Source: Magnetococcales bacterium | GTDB lineage: Bacteria > Pseudomonadota > Magnetococcia > Magnetococcales > JADFYX01 | Direction: 5' to 3' | Length of the DNA stretch: 39,280 nucleotides | NCBI GenBank assembly: GCA_015231305.1 | Contig: JADGBW010000019.1 | Span: 1-39,280, forward strand | In this document: positions 1-9,512 of the stretch, in pieces | Position numbering within the stretch: the stretch's first letter is position 1 | Layout of the letters: each line of letters begins with the position of its first letter | Translations under genes and position numbers: made by a program | Notes under the pieces: model-generated | The model's database searches: none | What the model was told of the DNA's origin: nothing | The model's input: the letters and a program-made list of their open reading frames with translations, nothing else

Positions 1-54
1 GCTTATAAGCAAACTACCCACATCCACCGCCAACTTACTTGCACCATTAGCCAT
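1..54 (-). CDS. possible 5' end of a divergent gene running off the left edge
   Basis: On the minus strand an ATG at 54 opens 18 codons with no stop before the window edge, reading MANGASKLAVDVGSLLIS. It would be divergent from hpt, whose ATG is only 24 bp away. No good Shine-Dalgarno sequence precedes it, only an A/G-rich AAAAGAAAA stretch. I do not recognise the fragment and 18 codons is too short for a confident coding call; an open frame of this length is expected by chance. Confidence 0.25.
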   Translation of the reverse strand, partial: MANGASKLAVDVGSLLIS

Positions 55-78
55 TTTTCTTTTAGAAAGGAACACTAA

Positions 79-627
79 ATGAGTGCAGAGTTAACCCCAC
101 AAAATGCTGAAGTAGAAGTTCTTTTAAGTGAAGAAGAGGTTAAAGCTCGCATTAAAACTATGGCTGCCCAAATAGCTCCTCGCCTTGAAAAAAATGCGGT
201 AGTTGTAGGGCTACTTAAAGGAGCTTATGTCTATACTGCGGATCTAGTCCGAGAGCTTGCCCGCCTTGGTAAAGTAGTTCTAATAGATTTTATGGTTCTA
301 TCATCTTACGGTAAAAGCACTGTTAGCTCTGGCAAGGTTACAATTAAACTTGACTGCTCTGAAAATTTACAAGGAAAGCAGGTTCTTCTACTTGATGACA
401 TTCTAGATAGTGGCAATACACTATCTTTTGCAAAAGACCATCTTGAAAAACTTGGGGCAACTGAGGTTTTAACAGCTGTTCTCCTCGATAAACCGTCACG
501 ACGCAGCAACAATTTTACTGCTGACTATACAGGCTTTACCATAGACAACCTTTTTGTAGTTGGCTACGGAATTGATTTTGCAGAACATTTTCGTGAACAG
601 CCCTATGTGGGATATGTTAAACAGTGA
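79..627 (+). CDS. hpt: hypoxanthine phosphoribosyltransferase
   Basis: This cytosolic purine-salvage enzyme transfers the phosphoribosyl group of PRPP to hypoxanthine (and usually guanine), giving IMP or GMP. The 182-residue length is normal for the family. The PRPP-binding signature VLLLDDILDSGNTL lies at about residues 102-115, with the two acidic residues followed by the SGNT loop. The LKGAY motif of the pyrophosphate-binding loop is at 46-50, and FMVLSSYG at 71-78 corresponds to the flexible loop region. The ATG at 79 is preceded by AGAAAGGAACAC, a good ribosome binding site. The next gene, gph, starts inside its stop codon, so the two are translationally coupled. Identification is firm; substrate preference between hypoxanthine and guanine cannot be read from the sequence. 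Confidence 0.95.
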   Translation: MSAELTPQNAEVEVLLSEEEVKARIKTMAAQIAPRLEKNAVVVGLLKGAYVYTADLVRELARLGKVVLIDFMVLSSYGKSTVSSGKVTIKLDCSENLQGKQVLLLDDILDSGNTLSFAKDHLEKLGATEVLTAVLLDKPSRRSNNFTADYTGFTIDNLFVVGYGIDFAEHFREQPYVGYVKQ

Positions 628-1310
628 TACCTACAACAATTAAATGTCGCACTCTGCTTTTTGATTTAGACGGAACATTGGTAGATTCTGCACCAGATTT
701 GTGCCACACCATGAACTATGTATTAAAATCAATTGGCCTAGAAACTCTTGGTTTAGAAGAAGTTCGCCATCTGGTGGGTAACGGTGCACGTTTTTTAATG
801 GCACGTGGTATGTATGGCGCTCAAGCAACAGCTCCTGATGGTAATCCTGAGTTCGAAAAAGCCATAGAACTGTTTTTGCCATATTATCAAGATCATATGA
901 CTGACAACTCTCTACCTTTTGTTGGCTGTTTAGATATGCTGGAAAATTTAACAAAAAAAGGCTTTAAACTAGCGGTAGTTACCAACAAGCCTGAGACAAT
1001 GGCCCACAAAATGTTGCAAAATTTAGCCATGGACCATTTTTTTAGCCATATAATAGGCGGTGACACCTTGGCAGAGAGAAAACCCCACCCACTGCCACTA
1101 CTCCACACCCTAAAAAAAATGGACACACCCCCCCATCTTGGGGTTATGGTAGGGGATTCTGAAACTGATTGTCTGGCTGCTAAAGCTGCCAAATGTGGCT
1201 TGATTATGGTTAGTCATGGTTATAACAAAGGGGTCCCTGTAACAGAGTTAACCCCCGATAAAACCATAGATTTTTTTGACGAACTTCCGCATTTAGTTGA
1301 GTTAGCTTAA
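624..1310 (+). CDS. gph: phosphoglycolate phosphatase (HAD family)
   Basis: This HAD-superfamily hydrolase probably removes phosphate from 2-phosphoglycolate, a by-product of DNA repair and oxygenase chemistry. Motif I, DLDGTLVDS, is at residues 14-22 with the nucleophile Asp14 and the acid/base Asp16. Motif II is the VVTNK region at about 118-122, the motif III lysine is about 153 (RKPHP), and motif IV is GDSETD at 177-182. The 228-residue length with an alpha-helical C1 cap fits Gph. The start is GTG at 624, overlapping the hpt TGA by 4 bp (GTGA), which indicates coupled translation. HAD substrate specificity is hard to infer, so a related small-molecule phosphatase remains possible. Confidence 0.85.
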   Translation: MIPTTIKCRTLLFDLDGTLVDSAPDLCHTMNYVLKSIGLETLGLEEVRHLVGNGARFLMARGMYGAQATAPDGNPEFEKAIELFLPYYQDHMTDNSLPFVGCLDMLENLTKKGFKLAVVTNKPETMAHKMLQNLAMDHFFSHIIGGDTLAERKPHPLPLLHTLKKMDTPPHLGVMVGDSETDCLAAKAAKCGLIMVSHGYNKGVPVTELTPDKTIDFFDELPHLVELA

Positions 1311-1363
1311 AAAGTTTTTTATAGTAATTTTTTATTATCACCAATTTATAATATGGAAACACA

Positions 1364-2242
1364 ATGCCTCAACTAAAAGTAGGAATACCAAAAGGGAGTT
1401 TGGAAAAAGCCACCGTTGATCTTTTTGCCCAAGCAGGATGGAACATAAGAATCCACTCACGGAACTATTTCCCCAGTGTTGATGATCCTGAACTAGCATT
1501 ATCCTTGGTTCGCCCACAAGAGATGGCTGCTTATATTGCCGATGGCACTCTTGATATTGGTTTGACAGGCTGGGATTGGATTATCGAGAGAGATTGCCAA
1601 GATAAAGTTACAGAAGTTGCAACATTGGAATATTCTAAAACCTCTAATCAGCCATGTCGTTGGGTGCTTGTTACCCGTGAAGACTCTCCTATTAAAACTA
1701 TTCAAGATTTGCAAGGCAAGAAGATTGCAACTGAGCTTGAGGGTTTCACCCGGCGTTTTTTAGAAGAACGTGGGGTTGAAGCAGAGGTTGTATTCTCTTG
1801 GGGTGCTACTGAAGCAAAAGTGGTTGATGGTCTTGTGGATGCAGTTGTTGAAATTACTGAAACTGGATCTACAATCAAGGCCCATGGCTTACGAATTGTT
1901 GAAGACCTTCTTTTAACCAGTACTAAGCTAATTGCATACCCACAAGCTATGGAAGATAGCTGGAAAAAAAATAAAATTGACCAAATCGCCATGCTACTAA
2001 ACGCCTCACTTGATGCAAGGCACAAGGTAATGTTGAAGATGAACATACCTACTAGCAGTGCTAAAGCTGTTGTTGATATACTACCTAGTTTGCAGGCTCC
2101 AACTATTAATCAACTTACTGATCCTACTTGGCAAGCCCTAGAAACTGTAGTAGATAGAAAGCTTGTGAGGGACCTAATTCCTAGCCTTAAATCGGCTGGT
2201 GCGGTAGGTATCCTGGAATATGACCTTAAAAAAGTGTTATAA
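1364..2242 (+). CDS. hisG: ATP phosphoribosyltransferase, long form
   Basis: HisG catalyses the first committed step of histidine biosynthesis, joining ATP and PRPP to give phosphoribosyl-ATP. The N-terminus (LKVGIPKGSLEKAT) is typical, and the PRPP-binding segment around EITETGSTIKAHGL sits near residues 160-175. The 292-residue length and the C-terminal region from about 210, ending in GAVGILEYDLKKVL, correspond to the ACT-like regulatory domain of long-form HisG. Such enzymes are hexameric, inhibited by histidine, and do not need HisZ. The ATG at 1364 follows GGAAACACA. No other his genes are adjacent, so the pathway is dispersed in this genome. About 50 bp of T-rich sequence with no clear terminator separates it from gph. 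Confidence 0.95.
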   Translation: MPQLKVGIPKGSLEKATVDLFAQAGWNIRIHSRNYFPSVDDPELALSLVRPQEMAAYIADGTLDIGLTGWDWIIERDCQDKVTEVATLEYSKTSNQPCRWVLVTREDSPIKTIQDLQGKKIATELEGFTRRFLEERGVEAEVVFSWGATEAKVVDGLVDAVVEITETGSTIKAHGLRIVEDLLLTSTKLIAYPQAMEDSWKKNKIDQIAMLLNASLDARHKVMLKMNIPTSSAKAVVDILPSLQAPTINQLTDPTWQALETVVDRKLVRDLIPSLKSAGAVGILEYDLKKVL

Positions 2243-2285
2243 GTGATGTTTATTCCGATTTTTCTTTTTATAGGAAAGTAAAAAA

Positions 2286-2531
2286 ATGCCATTCGATGAA
2301 CTGATGTCAAAGGGTATAGAGTTAATGTTCCTTGGTATGGGAACTGTGTTTGTATTTTTAGCTGTTTTGGTTTTTTTCGTAACCAAAATGTCAGAACTTG
2401 CACAAAAAATTGAAAAAAGCCAACCCCAGCCACAAACACAAACACCCAGACCAACTGTTGCAGCTACAAACAGCGATCATATAGCTGCGATTTCAGCTGC
2501 GGTTCACCAATATCGCTCTAAACATAAATAA
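2286..2531 (+). CDS. oadG: oxaloacetate decarboxylase gamma subunit
   Basis: This is the small membrane-anchoring subunit of the sodium-pumping oxaloacetate decarboxylase. It has one transmembrane helix at about residues 11-33 (IELMFLGMGTVFVFLAVLVF), followed by a cytoplasmic tail rich in Gln, Pro and Lys. In the family the tail binds the alpha subunit and zinc. The 81-residue length is typical. AGGAAAG lies upstream of the ATG at 2286. It is followed by oadA and oadB in the usual G-A-B order, which supports the call more strongly than the short sequence itself. Confidence 0.88.
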   Translation: MPFDELMSKGIELMFLGMGTVFVFLAVLVFFVTKMSELAQKIEKSQPQPQTQTPRPTVAATNSDHIAAISAAVHQYRSKHK

Positions 2532-2605
2532 AACGTTTGTTTAATTGTTATTAAAAACTATCTATCAACCCAATTTTTGCCCGTCCAAAGGATACCATAC
2601 GTACC

Positions 2606-4420
2606 ATGAAAAAAAAGCCCCTTGGAATTACGGAACTAGTTCTCAGAGATGCCCATCAATCTCTCTTTGCCACCCGGATGCGTATCGACGATATGCTCCC
2701 CATTGCCGAAAAACTCGATCAAGTCGGCTATTGGTCACTAGAAACATGGGGGGGAGCCACCTTTGATGCTTGCATCCGCTTTTTAGGTGAGGATCCTTGG
2801 GAACGCCTCAGGCGTTTAAAAGCCGCCATGCCCAACACCCCAATGCAGATGCTGTTTCGGGGTCAGAATATTCTCGGCTACCGCCACTATGCAGATGATG
2901 TTGTGGAAAAATTTGTAGAGCGTGCAGCGGTCAACGGTATGGATATTTTCCGTATCTTTGATGCTATGAACGACACTAGAAATTTAGAAACCGCAATTAA
3001 AGCTACAATTAAGTGCGAAAAACATGCTCAAGGCACTCTTTCCTACACCATAAGCCCAGTCCATAATACTCAATATTGGCTGGATATGGCTAAAAAGCTA
3101 GAAGACCTTGGCTCACACTCTATCTGCATTAAAGATATGGCAGGTCTTCTACGTCCTTATGTGGCAGAAGAGCTAGTATCACGCTTAAAAGAGACTGTTA
3201 ACATTCCTCTTGCCATGCAGTGCCACGCTACAACTGGTTTGAGTACAGCTACTATCGTCAAGGCAGTTGAGTCTGGCTTGGATATTGTTGATACTGCTAT
3301 CTCATCCATGAGCCACACCACTGGTCACTCTGCGACTGAAAGTGTTGTTGCTATTATGGAAAATAGTGAAGTAGCCACAGGTCTGGATATGCCTCTTTTG
3401 GCAGAAATTGCGGCTTATTTCCGTGAAGCCCGTAAGAAATACGCTAAATTTGAAGGCAGCCTTAAGGGTGTTGATTCTCGTATTTTGTTGGCCCAAGTTC
3501 CAGGTGGTATGCTCAGCAACATGGAGAACCAACTTAAGCAGCAAGGGGCCATGGATAAAATGGATGATGTACTAAAGGAGATTCCTAAAGTCAGGAAAGA
3601 CCTTGGTAACATTGCTCTTGTTACACCTACATCACAAATTGTCGGCACACAGGCAGTTTTTAATGTCATGATGGGTGAACGTTATAAATCCATAACCAAA
3701 GAGACTCGTGGCATACTTAGGGGTGAGTATGGATCTACCCCAGCACCTATGGATAAAAATCTGCAAGCAAGAGTTTTAGATGAAGGCGAAGAACCACTTA
3801 CCTGTCGCCCTGCTGACAAACTAAAACCAGAAGTAGACAAGTTATCCAAAGAGCTAGACAAACTAGTTAAAGAAAAAAATATTCGCAGAGCAGATGCCTT
3901 TGTTGATGATGTTCTTACTTATGCTCTCTTCCCGGCTGTTGGCCTTAAATTCTTAGAAAACCGTGACAATCCAGATGCTTTTGAGCCAGTACCTAGCGCA
4001 GATGATGTTGCACCTGCCAAGGCAGCTGCCCCGGCTGCACCTGCTAAAGCTGCACCTAGTGCAGTGGAGAATTACCGTGTTGTGGTTAATGGCGCAGCCT
4101 ATGATGTTGAGGTTGGTCCTGGTGGTGCGGTTAGCCAAACAACAGCTGCTGCTCCAGCTCCAGCTGCCCCAGCACCGGTTGCAGCTGCACCCGCAGCTAG
4201 TGGTGGTGGAGAGCCAGTTAATGCTCCTCTTGCAGGAACCGTAGTTCGGGTAGACGTTCAAGTTGGTAACCAAGTAAATGAAGGTGATGTGATAGTCATT
4301 GTTGAAGCTATGAAAATGGAGACAGAAGTTCGTGCTCCTAGAGGTGGAGCAATTGCTTCCATTACCGTAAAAGCTGGCGACACAGTTGCTGTCGGTGATC
4401 CTCTGCTTACTCTGAATTGA
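2606..4420 (+). CDS. oadA: oxaloacetate decarboxylase alpha subunit (biotin carboxyltransferase)
   Basis: The alpha subunit moves the C4 carboxyl group of oxaloacetate to biotin in the cytoplasm; carboxybiotin is then decarboxylated by the beta subunit, driving sodium export. Residues 1 to about 450 form the carboxyltransferase domain, with the metal-site motif LRDAHQSL near the start and QCHATTG holding metal-ligand histidines near residue 207. A flexible Ala/Pro-rich linker runs from about 470 to 530. The C-terminal biotinyl domain carries EAMKMET with the biotin-accepting Lys570. The 604-residue length matches OadA and not pyruvate carboxylase B, and the neighbouring oadG and oadB settle the choice. 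The ATG at 2606 has a weak upstream AAAGGA about 13 bp away. Confidence 0.96.
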   Translation: MKKKPLGITELVLRDAHQSLFATRMRIDDMLPIAEKLDQVGYWSLETWGGATFDACIRFLGEDPWERLRRLKAAMPNTPMQMLFRGQNILGYRHYADDVVEKFVERAAVNGMDIFRIFDAMNDTRNLETAIKATIKCEKHAQGTLSYTISPVHNTQYWLDMAKKLEDLGSHSICIKDMAGLLRPYVAEELVSRLKETVNIPLAMQCHATTGLSTATIVKAVESGLDIVDTAISSMSHTTGHSATESVVAIMENSEVATGLDMPLLAEIAAYFREARKKYAKFEGSLKGVDSRILLAQVPGGMLSNMENQLKQQGAMDKMDDVLKEIPKVRKDLGNIALVTPTSQIVGTQAVFNVMMGERYKSITKETRGILRGEYGSTPAPMDKNLQARVLDEGEEPLTCRPADKLKPEVDKLSKELDKLVKEKNIRRADAFVDDVLTYALFPAVGLKFLENRDNPDAFEPVPSADDVAPAKAAAPAAPAKAAPSAVENYRVVVNGAAYDVEVGPGGAVSQTTAAAPAPAAPAPVAAAPAASGGGEPVNAPLAGTVVRVDVQVGNQVNEGDVIVIVEAMKMETEVRAPRGGAIASITVKAGDTVAVGDPLLTLN

Positions 4421-4432
4421 GTCTAAATCATC

Positions 4433-5569
4433 ATGGATAATTTATTAGTACTCTGGCAAACCACGGGCTTAGCAAATTTCACCTTGGGACAGGCCACTAT
4501 GATTGGCATAGGAGGTCTGCTGCTCTATTTGGCAATTGTCAAAAATTTTGAGCCACTTCTTTTGGTGCCAATTGGCTTTGGTGCTATACTCTCTAATATT
4601 CCTGTTGCAGGAATTGCAGATGAAGGGGGTATGCTCTATATGGTATATGAGGTGGGTATACATAGCGGAATCTTCCCCTTGCTCATTTTTATGGGTGTAG
4701 GGGCTTTGACCGACTTTGGTCCTCTGATTGCCAACCCTAAAACCATTTTTCTTGGTGCTGCTGCCCAGTTTGGTATCTTTCTCACTCTCATCGGTGCGTT
4801 AGCTATGAACCTGCTCCCAGGTTTTGATTTTTCACTGGCAGATGCAGCAGCTATCGGCATAATCGGTGGTGCTGACGGACCAACGGCAATTTTCCTCTCC
4901 TCGCGTCTTGCTCCTGATTTAATGGGTGCTATTGCGGTTGCTGCGTACTCATATATGGCGATGGTTCCACTTATTCAGCCTCCTATTATGATGGCACTAA
5001 CTAATGAGACAGAGCGTAAAGTAGTAATGACTCAACTACGGCCTGTATCACGTTTGGAAAAAATTCTTTTTCCATTAACCGTATTACTACTCTGCCTGCT
5101 CTTTTTGCCAACTGCGGCTCCATTAATTGGTATGCTAACTTTTGGCAACCTATTAAAAGAGTGTGGGGTTGTTGAAAGGCTATCTAAAACAGCACAAAAT
5201 GAACTCATCAATATTGTTACTATCTTCCTTGGGCTAGCTGTTGGTACTAAACTATCGGCTGAATCTTTCTTAAATATTGAGACCTTGGGCATATTGGTTC
5301 TTGGTATTGTCGCCTTTAGTGTAGGAACAGCAACAGGCATAATGATGGGCAAACTGATGTATAAAATGTCCGGTGGCAAAATTAACCCATTAATTGGTGC
5401 TGCTGGTGTATCTGCTGTACCAATGGCTGCACGAGTTGTAAATAAAGTAGGGCTAGAAGCCAACAACCAAAACTTTTTACTTATGCATGCTATGGGACCA
5501 AACGTAGCTGGTGTAATTGGCTCAGCGGTTGCTGCAGGTGTGTTGTTGGCTACTGTTGGTGGTGGCTAG
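4433..5569 (+). CDS. oadB: oxaloacetate decarboxylase beta subunit (Na+ pump)
   Basis: This polytopic membrane protein decarboxylates carboxybiotin and couples the reaction to sodium export. Its 378 residues show about nine to eleven hydrophobic segments. The conserved [10 protein letters not shown] motif at 145-154 contains Asp148, the family's ion and catalytic acidic residue in this motif. A second conserved block, [17 protein letters not shown], lies near the C-terminus. It begins 12 bp after oadA, so the three subunits form one operon. Related methylmalonyl-CoA and glutaconyl-CoA decarboxylase beta subunits look similar, but the OadA-type alpha subunit next door favours oxaloacetate as substrate. 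Sodium as the coupling ion is family knowledge. Confidence 0.95.
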   Translation: MDNLLVLWQTTGLANFTLGQATMIGIGGLLLYLAIVKNFEPLLLVPIGFGAILSNIPVAGIADEGGMLYMVYEVGIHSGIFPLLIFMGVGALTDFGPLIANPKTIFLGAAAQFGIFLTLIGALAMNLLPGFDFSLADAAAIGIIGGADGPTAIFLSSRLAPDLMGAIAVAAYSYMAMVPLIQPPIMMALTNETERKVVMTQLRPVSRLEKILFPLTVLLLCLLFLPTAAPLIGMLTFGNLLKECGVVERLSKTAQNELINIVTIFLGLAVGTKLSAESFLNIETLGILVLGIVAFSVGTATGIMMGKLMYKMSGGKINPLIGAAGVSAVPMAARVVNKVGLEANNQNFLLMHAMGPNVAGVIGSAVAAGVLLATVGGG

Positions 5570-5713
5570 CCTATTGAAGTTGCACAAAAAGCGTTTTATC
5601 TGGAAATAGTAAGAGCTAGCAGATATACTGTTATTTAATGATACTAAGCTCGTAAAAATAATAAATTACGGACTATAGTTCACCCTTTGATGGATTATAA
5701 AATAGGAGAAATT

Positions 5714-6019
5714 ATGGAAATTAAGCTGGAAGGTCGGCAGGTGGATCTTGGTAGCGAGTTACAAGAACGCATTAAAAAACGCCTAGATAGTTTAGACCGA
5801 CGATTCGGCCCTATTACCCACGCAAGGTTTACCGTGGAAAGGAGACCGCACAAAAACGAGCAACGTGCCGAAGCAAAAGCAGTAGTAAATATTGCTGGCA
5901 GTACAATAACAGCAGCTAAAGAAGCTCCTACAGTAGTTGCAGCAGTTAACGAGACCCTAGACACCTTAACAGAAAACCTCAAAGGTCACGTTGAGAAGAC
6001 AAAAAAAGATCATCGCTAG
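5714..6019 (+). CDS. hpf: ribosome hibernation-promoting factor (short HPF/RaiA family)
   Basis: This small protein binds the 30S decoding region and inactivates ribosomes in stationary phase or stress. The 101 residues form a single beta-alpha-beta-beta-beta-alpha S30AE domain with the pattern RQVDLGSELQERIKKRLDSL, then VERRPHKNEQRAEAKAVV. There is no C-terminal dimerisation domain, so it is the short form. I place the start at ATG 5714 because AGGAGA lies 6 bp upstream; an in-frame ATG at 5687 would add nine residues and has no such site. It follows oadB by about 145 bp and is probably transcribed separately. In many proteobacteria hpf lies beside rpoN, which is not the case here. Confidence 0.88.
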   Translation: MEIKLEGRQVDLGSELQERIKKRLDSLDRRFGPITHARFTVERRPHKNEQRAEAKAVVNIAGSTITAAKEAPTVVAAVNETLDTLTENLKGHVEKTKKDHR

Positions 6020-6077
6020 AACAAATTAACTATTTTAGCCATAATGATAAAAACATTTTTTAGTTAAAAGTTAGTAT

Positions 6078-6111
6078 ATAGCCTGGATATTAGACAAAAT
6101 ATCCAGGCTAT
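6078..6111. repeat. 14-bp perfect inverted repeat (hairpin) after hpf
   Basis: Arms at 6078-6091 and 6098-6111 are perfectly complementary (ATAGCCTGGATATT and its reverse complement) around a 6-nt loop. There is no T-run directly after it on the plus strand, so it is not a textbook intrinsic terminator. It could protect the hpf mRNA 3' end or act as a weak terminator. The surrounding gap (6020-6315) has no other recognisable feature. Confidence 0.6.
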
Positions 6112-6315
6112 GCCCTTCCCCTATTAAAACTAATAATACTTTATAAGCCATTTCACTGATTAACTAATCAAAAATCCATATATACTAGTTAAATCTACAG
6201 TTTTATCTTAATTTTAGAGCTACTACTGCTAATTTTAGCAAAAACTAGCATGCTATTCTGACTTACGTTATGTTTTCCCTTTACCCACCATGACCTCTTG
6301 ACCGATACTGTAGTT

Positions 6316-8241
6316 ATGAGTGATACAGATCAGTTAGTTCAGTCTCTTTTTGGCCCCCAAAGTCTTTTTGCTAGTACAGTCCCCCACTATGAATCTCGTT
6401 TAGCCCAAGTACGGATGGCTCAACTAGTGGCTGAGGTGGCTGTTAAAGATGGCTGTTTATTGGTTGAAGCAGCTACAGGAACGGGAAAAACCTTGGCATA
6501 TCTATTGCCATTGCTTGCCATGGGCCATAGGGTAATAGTGGCAACAGCTACTAAAGCTCTACAAGATCAAATTGTCGCTAAAGATCTACCACTGGTTCGG
6601 CAGATTATGCGTAGCCCTTTTAGTTTTGCCTCATTAAAAGGCAGAGCTAACTATTTATGCCTTCTACGTTTTAGAGCTTATAGCCATGGGGCAACCATAC
6701 CCCAGGAAAAAAAATGGCTTAAGCTTATAAAAGATTGGCTACCCTACACCAATACTGGGGATAGGGATGAGCTACAAGATATGCCAGAGCAACTACCATT
6801 TTGGTTTGATGTAAGTGCTGGTGGTGACCACTGTATAGGAAAAAAGTGTGATGATTATGATAGCTGTTTCCTTACAAAAGCACGAAATACTGCTAAAAAT
6901 GTTGATTTATTAGTTGTAAACCACCACCTTTTTTTTGCAGACCTAGCCGTTAAGGAGGGTGGTTTTGGTGAGATACTACCAAATCATAAAATTGTGGTTT
7001 TTGATGAGGCCCATCGCATACCAGACGTAGTAACTACATTTTTTGGCTGGGAGTTAAGCAACTATAAAGTTCGTGAGTTGATTCTTGATAGTCGCCGTGA
7101 GTTTGACGAAATTGGGGTTGATAACCATATTCTATATGACAGCTTGCAGCTTTTAGATGATGTTGCAAACGGCCTTAGAGGAGCCTTTCCCCAAGAAGAT
7201 TGCCGCGATGCTCTACTGCCAAGTGATATTAATAATGCACCTGGTAAAGCTATGGTGGCAGTTGAAGATGCTCTTTATAGATATCGTGAGGTGATTGAGC
7301 CAGAACAGATTCGCAGTAAAAACATAGCGAGCTTATATCGTCGTGCAGAAGAACTATTAGAAATATCTGGGCGTATACGCTCGTTAGCAGATTTAACAAG
7401 GGTACATTGGTTTGAAACCAGAGGTAGAGGTATTTTTATACACGCCTCACCTCTAGAGACTGGCCCTACATTGCGAGAGCTGCTTTATCCGACATTGGAT
7501 GCCGTTATATTTACCTCTGCAACATTGGCAACTGGCTCAGGAGATAAGGGGTTTAATTTTTTTAGAGACCAACTTGGGGTTGCTGGAGATCAGGTAGTTA
7601 TGGAACGACTGCCACCACCATTTGATTATGAAAACCGCGCTTTATTATTTGTACCTAATGATCTACCAGAACCAAACAGCCCCTCTTATCCAGAGGCTGT
7701 TGCCTGGGAGATTGAACAGCTGTTACAAGTAAGCCAAGGGAGAGCTCTGTGTCTGTTTACTAGTTTAAAAATGATGGAGTCAGTCAAACAATCTCTACAA
7801 GATAGGCTACCATATACTCTTCTTGTACAAGGTAGTAGGCCAAAGGCTGCACTTTTAGAGACTTTCAAAGCTGATATATCATCTGTACTGTTTGGGGTAG
7901 CCAGCTTTTGGGAAGGAGTAGATATTCCAGGAGAGTCTCTCTCCATGGTAATTGTTGACAGGTTACCATTTGCCTCTCCTAGTGACCCTGTGGTTGCAGC
8001 AAGAGGCCGTTGGTTTGAGTCACAAAAGCTTAACCCATTTAATACTATGTCTGTACCAAGAGCCATTATCGCTTTAAAACAGGGACTAGGCAGGCTATTA
8101 AGACGTAGTAGCGACCGGGGTGTAATGGTAGTTTTAGATGGACGATTGGTTAAAAAATGGTATGGCAAACGGTTTTTGTCTGGTCTGCCACCAGCACCTT
8201 TAACTAGTGATAGAGTAGCTGTTAGTAAATTTTTTAATTAA
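6316..8241 (+). CDS. ATP-dependent DNA helicase, DinG/YoaA (XPD-like) family
   Basis: This superfamily 2 iron-sulfur helicase unwinds DNA 5' to 3' and belongs to the DinG/YoaA branch involved in repair or replication restart. Numbering from an upstream TTG at 6298, Walker A EAATGTGKT is at 57-65, and the four Fe-S cysteines are 121, 179, 184 and 190. The DEAH box is at 236-239. Motif V (SFWEGVDIPG) and motif VI (LGRLLRRSSDRG) are intact. The start is uncertain: ATG 6316 and TTG 6298 are in frame, neither has a convincing ribosome binding site, and I chose the ATG. There is no exonuclease domain, unlike Gram-positive DinG. Followed by tsaB after about 50 bp. Confidence 0.92.
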   Translation: MSDTDQLVQSLFGPQSLFASTVPHYESRLAQVRMAQLVAEVAVKDGCLLVEAATGTGKTLAYLLPLLAMGHRVIVATATKALQDQIVAKDLPLVRQIMRSPFSFASLKGRANYLCLLRFRAYSHGATIPQEKKWLKLIKDWLPYTNTGDRDELQDMPEQLPFWFDVSAGGDHCIGKKCDDYDSCFLTKARNTAKNVDLLVVNHHLFFADLAVKEGGFGEILPNHKIVVFDEAHRIPDVVTTFFGWELSNYKVRELILDSRREFDEIGVDNHILYDSLQLLDDVANGLRGAFPQEDCRDALLPSDINNAPGKAMVAVEDALYRYREVIEPEQIRSKNIASLYRRAEELLEISGRIRSLADLTRVHWFETRGRGIFIHASPLETGPTLRELLYPTLDAVIFTSATLATGSGDKGFNFFRDQLGVAGDQVVMERLPPPFDYENRALLFVPNDLPEPNSPSYPEAVAWEIEQLLQVSQGRALCLFTSLKMMESVKQSLQDRLPYTLLVQGSRPKAALLETFKADISSVLFGVASFWEGVDIPGESLSMVIVDRLPFASPSDPVVAARGRWFESQKLNPFNTMSVPRAIIALKQGLGRLLRRSSDRGVMVVLDGRLVKKWYGKRFLSGLPPAPLTSDRVAVSKFFN

Positions 8242-8292
8242 GTATTAAAAAAAATCTACCATTTTTTTAAAAAAGGATTGATTGAATTTATT

Positions 8293-9009
8293 ATGCGTAT
8301 TTTGGCAATGGATACAGTAGGACAAAAAGGTTCAGTTGCTCTGTTAGATGGTGAAACACCTATTACAAGCTCTCTGTTATTAAACCCCACGGGACATGTT
8401 GTCTCTCTTCCCCAAGCTATCACAACTCTCCTTGAAAAAGCAGATATTACAATGGCAGACATAGAGTTGGTGGTGACTACTCTAGGTCCGGGATCATTTA
8501 CAGGGCTACGTATAGCATTAGGTTTGGCAAAAGGTTTAGCTTTGGGGCAAGGTATAAATGTTGTAGGTATATCTACCCTAGATGTAGTTGCAGCAGGTTG
8601 TGGAAGCAAAAAAGATGGTGACTATGTGGCTTGTGTTCTTGATGCGAGGCGCAAAGAGGTGTTTTTTGCTCTTTACCAACTAGCTGACGGAGGCTTTCCT
8701 ACAATTATAAACGAACCATATATTGCTGACCCTGTAACTTTAGCTAAAGATTTAGCCAAAGATACTAACTTAAACAATCAACCTATATATATGAACGGCT
8801 CTGGCTTGGGGCCATATAAAGACCTTTTTGTTACGACACTTGGTAATAGATACATTCCTGCTGCAATGGAAGCTTGGCAACCAGATCCATTTCTTTTAGG
8901 CAAGCTTGGTCTGCAAAAATTTAGTAAACATGGTGGTGACAACGCTGCAAATTTACAACCCTTATACCTTCGCCGCCCAGATGCAGTAGTTAAAAAAAGA
9001 GTGCTTTAA
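8293..9009 (+). CDS. tsaB: tRNA threonylcarbamoyladenosine biosynthesis protein TsaB
   Basis: TsaB is the inactive-fold partner that dimerises with TsaD to make the t6A modification at tRNA position 37. The N-terminus MRILAMDTVG is the family's usual opening, and the signature GPGSFTGLRIALGLAKGLAL lies at about residues 65-84. The length of 238 residues is typical. I start at ATG 8293 because it aligns with the family; an in-frame TTG at 8278 directly abuts the AAAGGA sequence and is too close to use it. It is followed 2 bp later by the RimI-like acetyltransferase, an arrangement common in proteobacteria. Confidence 0.93.
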   Translation: MRILAMDTVGQKGSVALLDGETPITSSLLLNPTGHVVSLPQAITTLLEKADITMADIELVVTTLGPGSFTGLRIALGLAKGLALGQGINVVGISTLDVVAAGCGSKKDGDYVACVLDARRKEVFFALYQLADGGFPTIINEPYIADPVTLAKDLAKDTNLNNQPIYMNGSGLGPYKDLFVTTLGNRYIPAAMEAWQPDPFLLGKLGLQKFSKHGGDNAANLQPLYLRRPDAVVKKRVL

Positions 9010-9011
9010 CA

Positions 9012-9485
9012 ATGCGAATTTCAATAGAAAATATGGAAAAAAAACATATTGACAAAGTAGTTCATCTAGATAGTAAAATTGCCCATAACCCTTGGTCAAC
9101 ATCTATGTTTTTAGAAGAGTTAAATTTAAACTCTTTTTGCAGGGTTTTGGTTGACGAGTATGGAGATCTGTTTGGTTATGGAGTATCAAGGCCCCAAGTC
9201 GATGAGTGGCATTTGTTAACAGTTGGAGTAGATAGCAAGTTACGTAGGCAGGGGTATGGAAAACGTTTGGTGGTAGATGTAATTCGCAAAGCTGCATTAA
9301 ATCTTGATAAAGCTGTATTGTTAGAGGTGCGAGCATCAAATAATAGTGCTATAAACCTTTATAAAAAAATAGGTTTTGAAACTCTACATATCAGAGAAAA
9401 ATATTATAAATCTGCAACAGGTCCAGAAGATGCTGTGGTAATGAAAAGATTAGTAAAAGAGAGTGATCGTGAAAAGTTTTCGTAA
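9012..9485 (+). CDS. rimI: RimI-like GNAT N-acetyltransferase
   Basis: This GNAT acetyltransferase probably acetylates the N-terminal alanine of ribosomal protein S18, using acetyl-CoA. The 157 residues contain the acetyl-CoA pyrophosphate loop RRQGYG at 78-83 preceded by the beta4 strand WHLLTVGVD. The family-typical LEVRASNNSAINLYKKIGFE follows at about 103-122, and a C-terminal YYKSATGPEDAVVMKR completes the RimI pattern. Its start lies 2 bp after tsaB, so the two are co-transcribed. Protein N-terminal acetylation is the family's known role, though other protein targets cannot be excluded. Confidence 0.87.
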   Translation: MRISIENMEKKHIDKVVHLDSKIAHNPWSTSMFLEELNLNSFCRVLVDEYGDLFGYGVSRPQVDEWHLLTVGVDSKLRRQGYGKRLVVDVIRKAALNLDKAVLLEVRASNNSAINLYKKIGFETLHIREKYYKSATGPEDAVVMKRLVKESDREKFS

Positions 9486-9512
9486 CTTGCTGGACTTTTG
9501 CTGACAAAAATG

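Noticed and set aside
3953-4273. Open frames on both strands within the oadA linker
   Set aside because: They mirror the Ala/Pro-rich linker codons of oadA, giving low-complexity Leu/Gln or Ser/Cys proteins. They are frame shadows.
2286-4420. oadA as a pyruvate carboxylase subunit B
   Set aside because: The neighbouring gamma and beta subunits of the sodium pump make the decarboxylase assignment clear.
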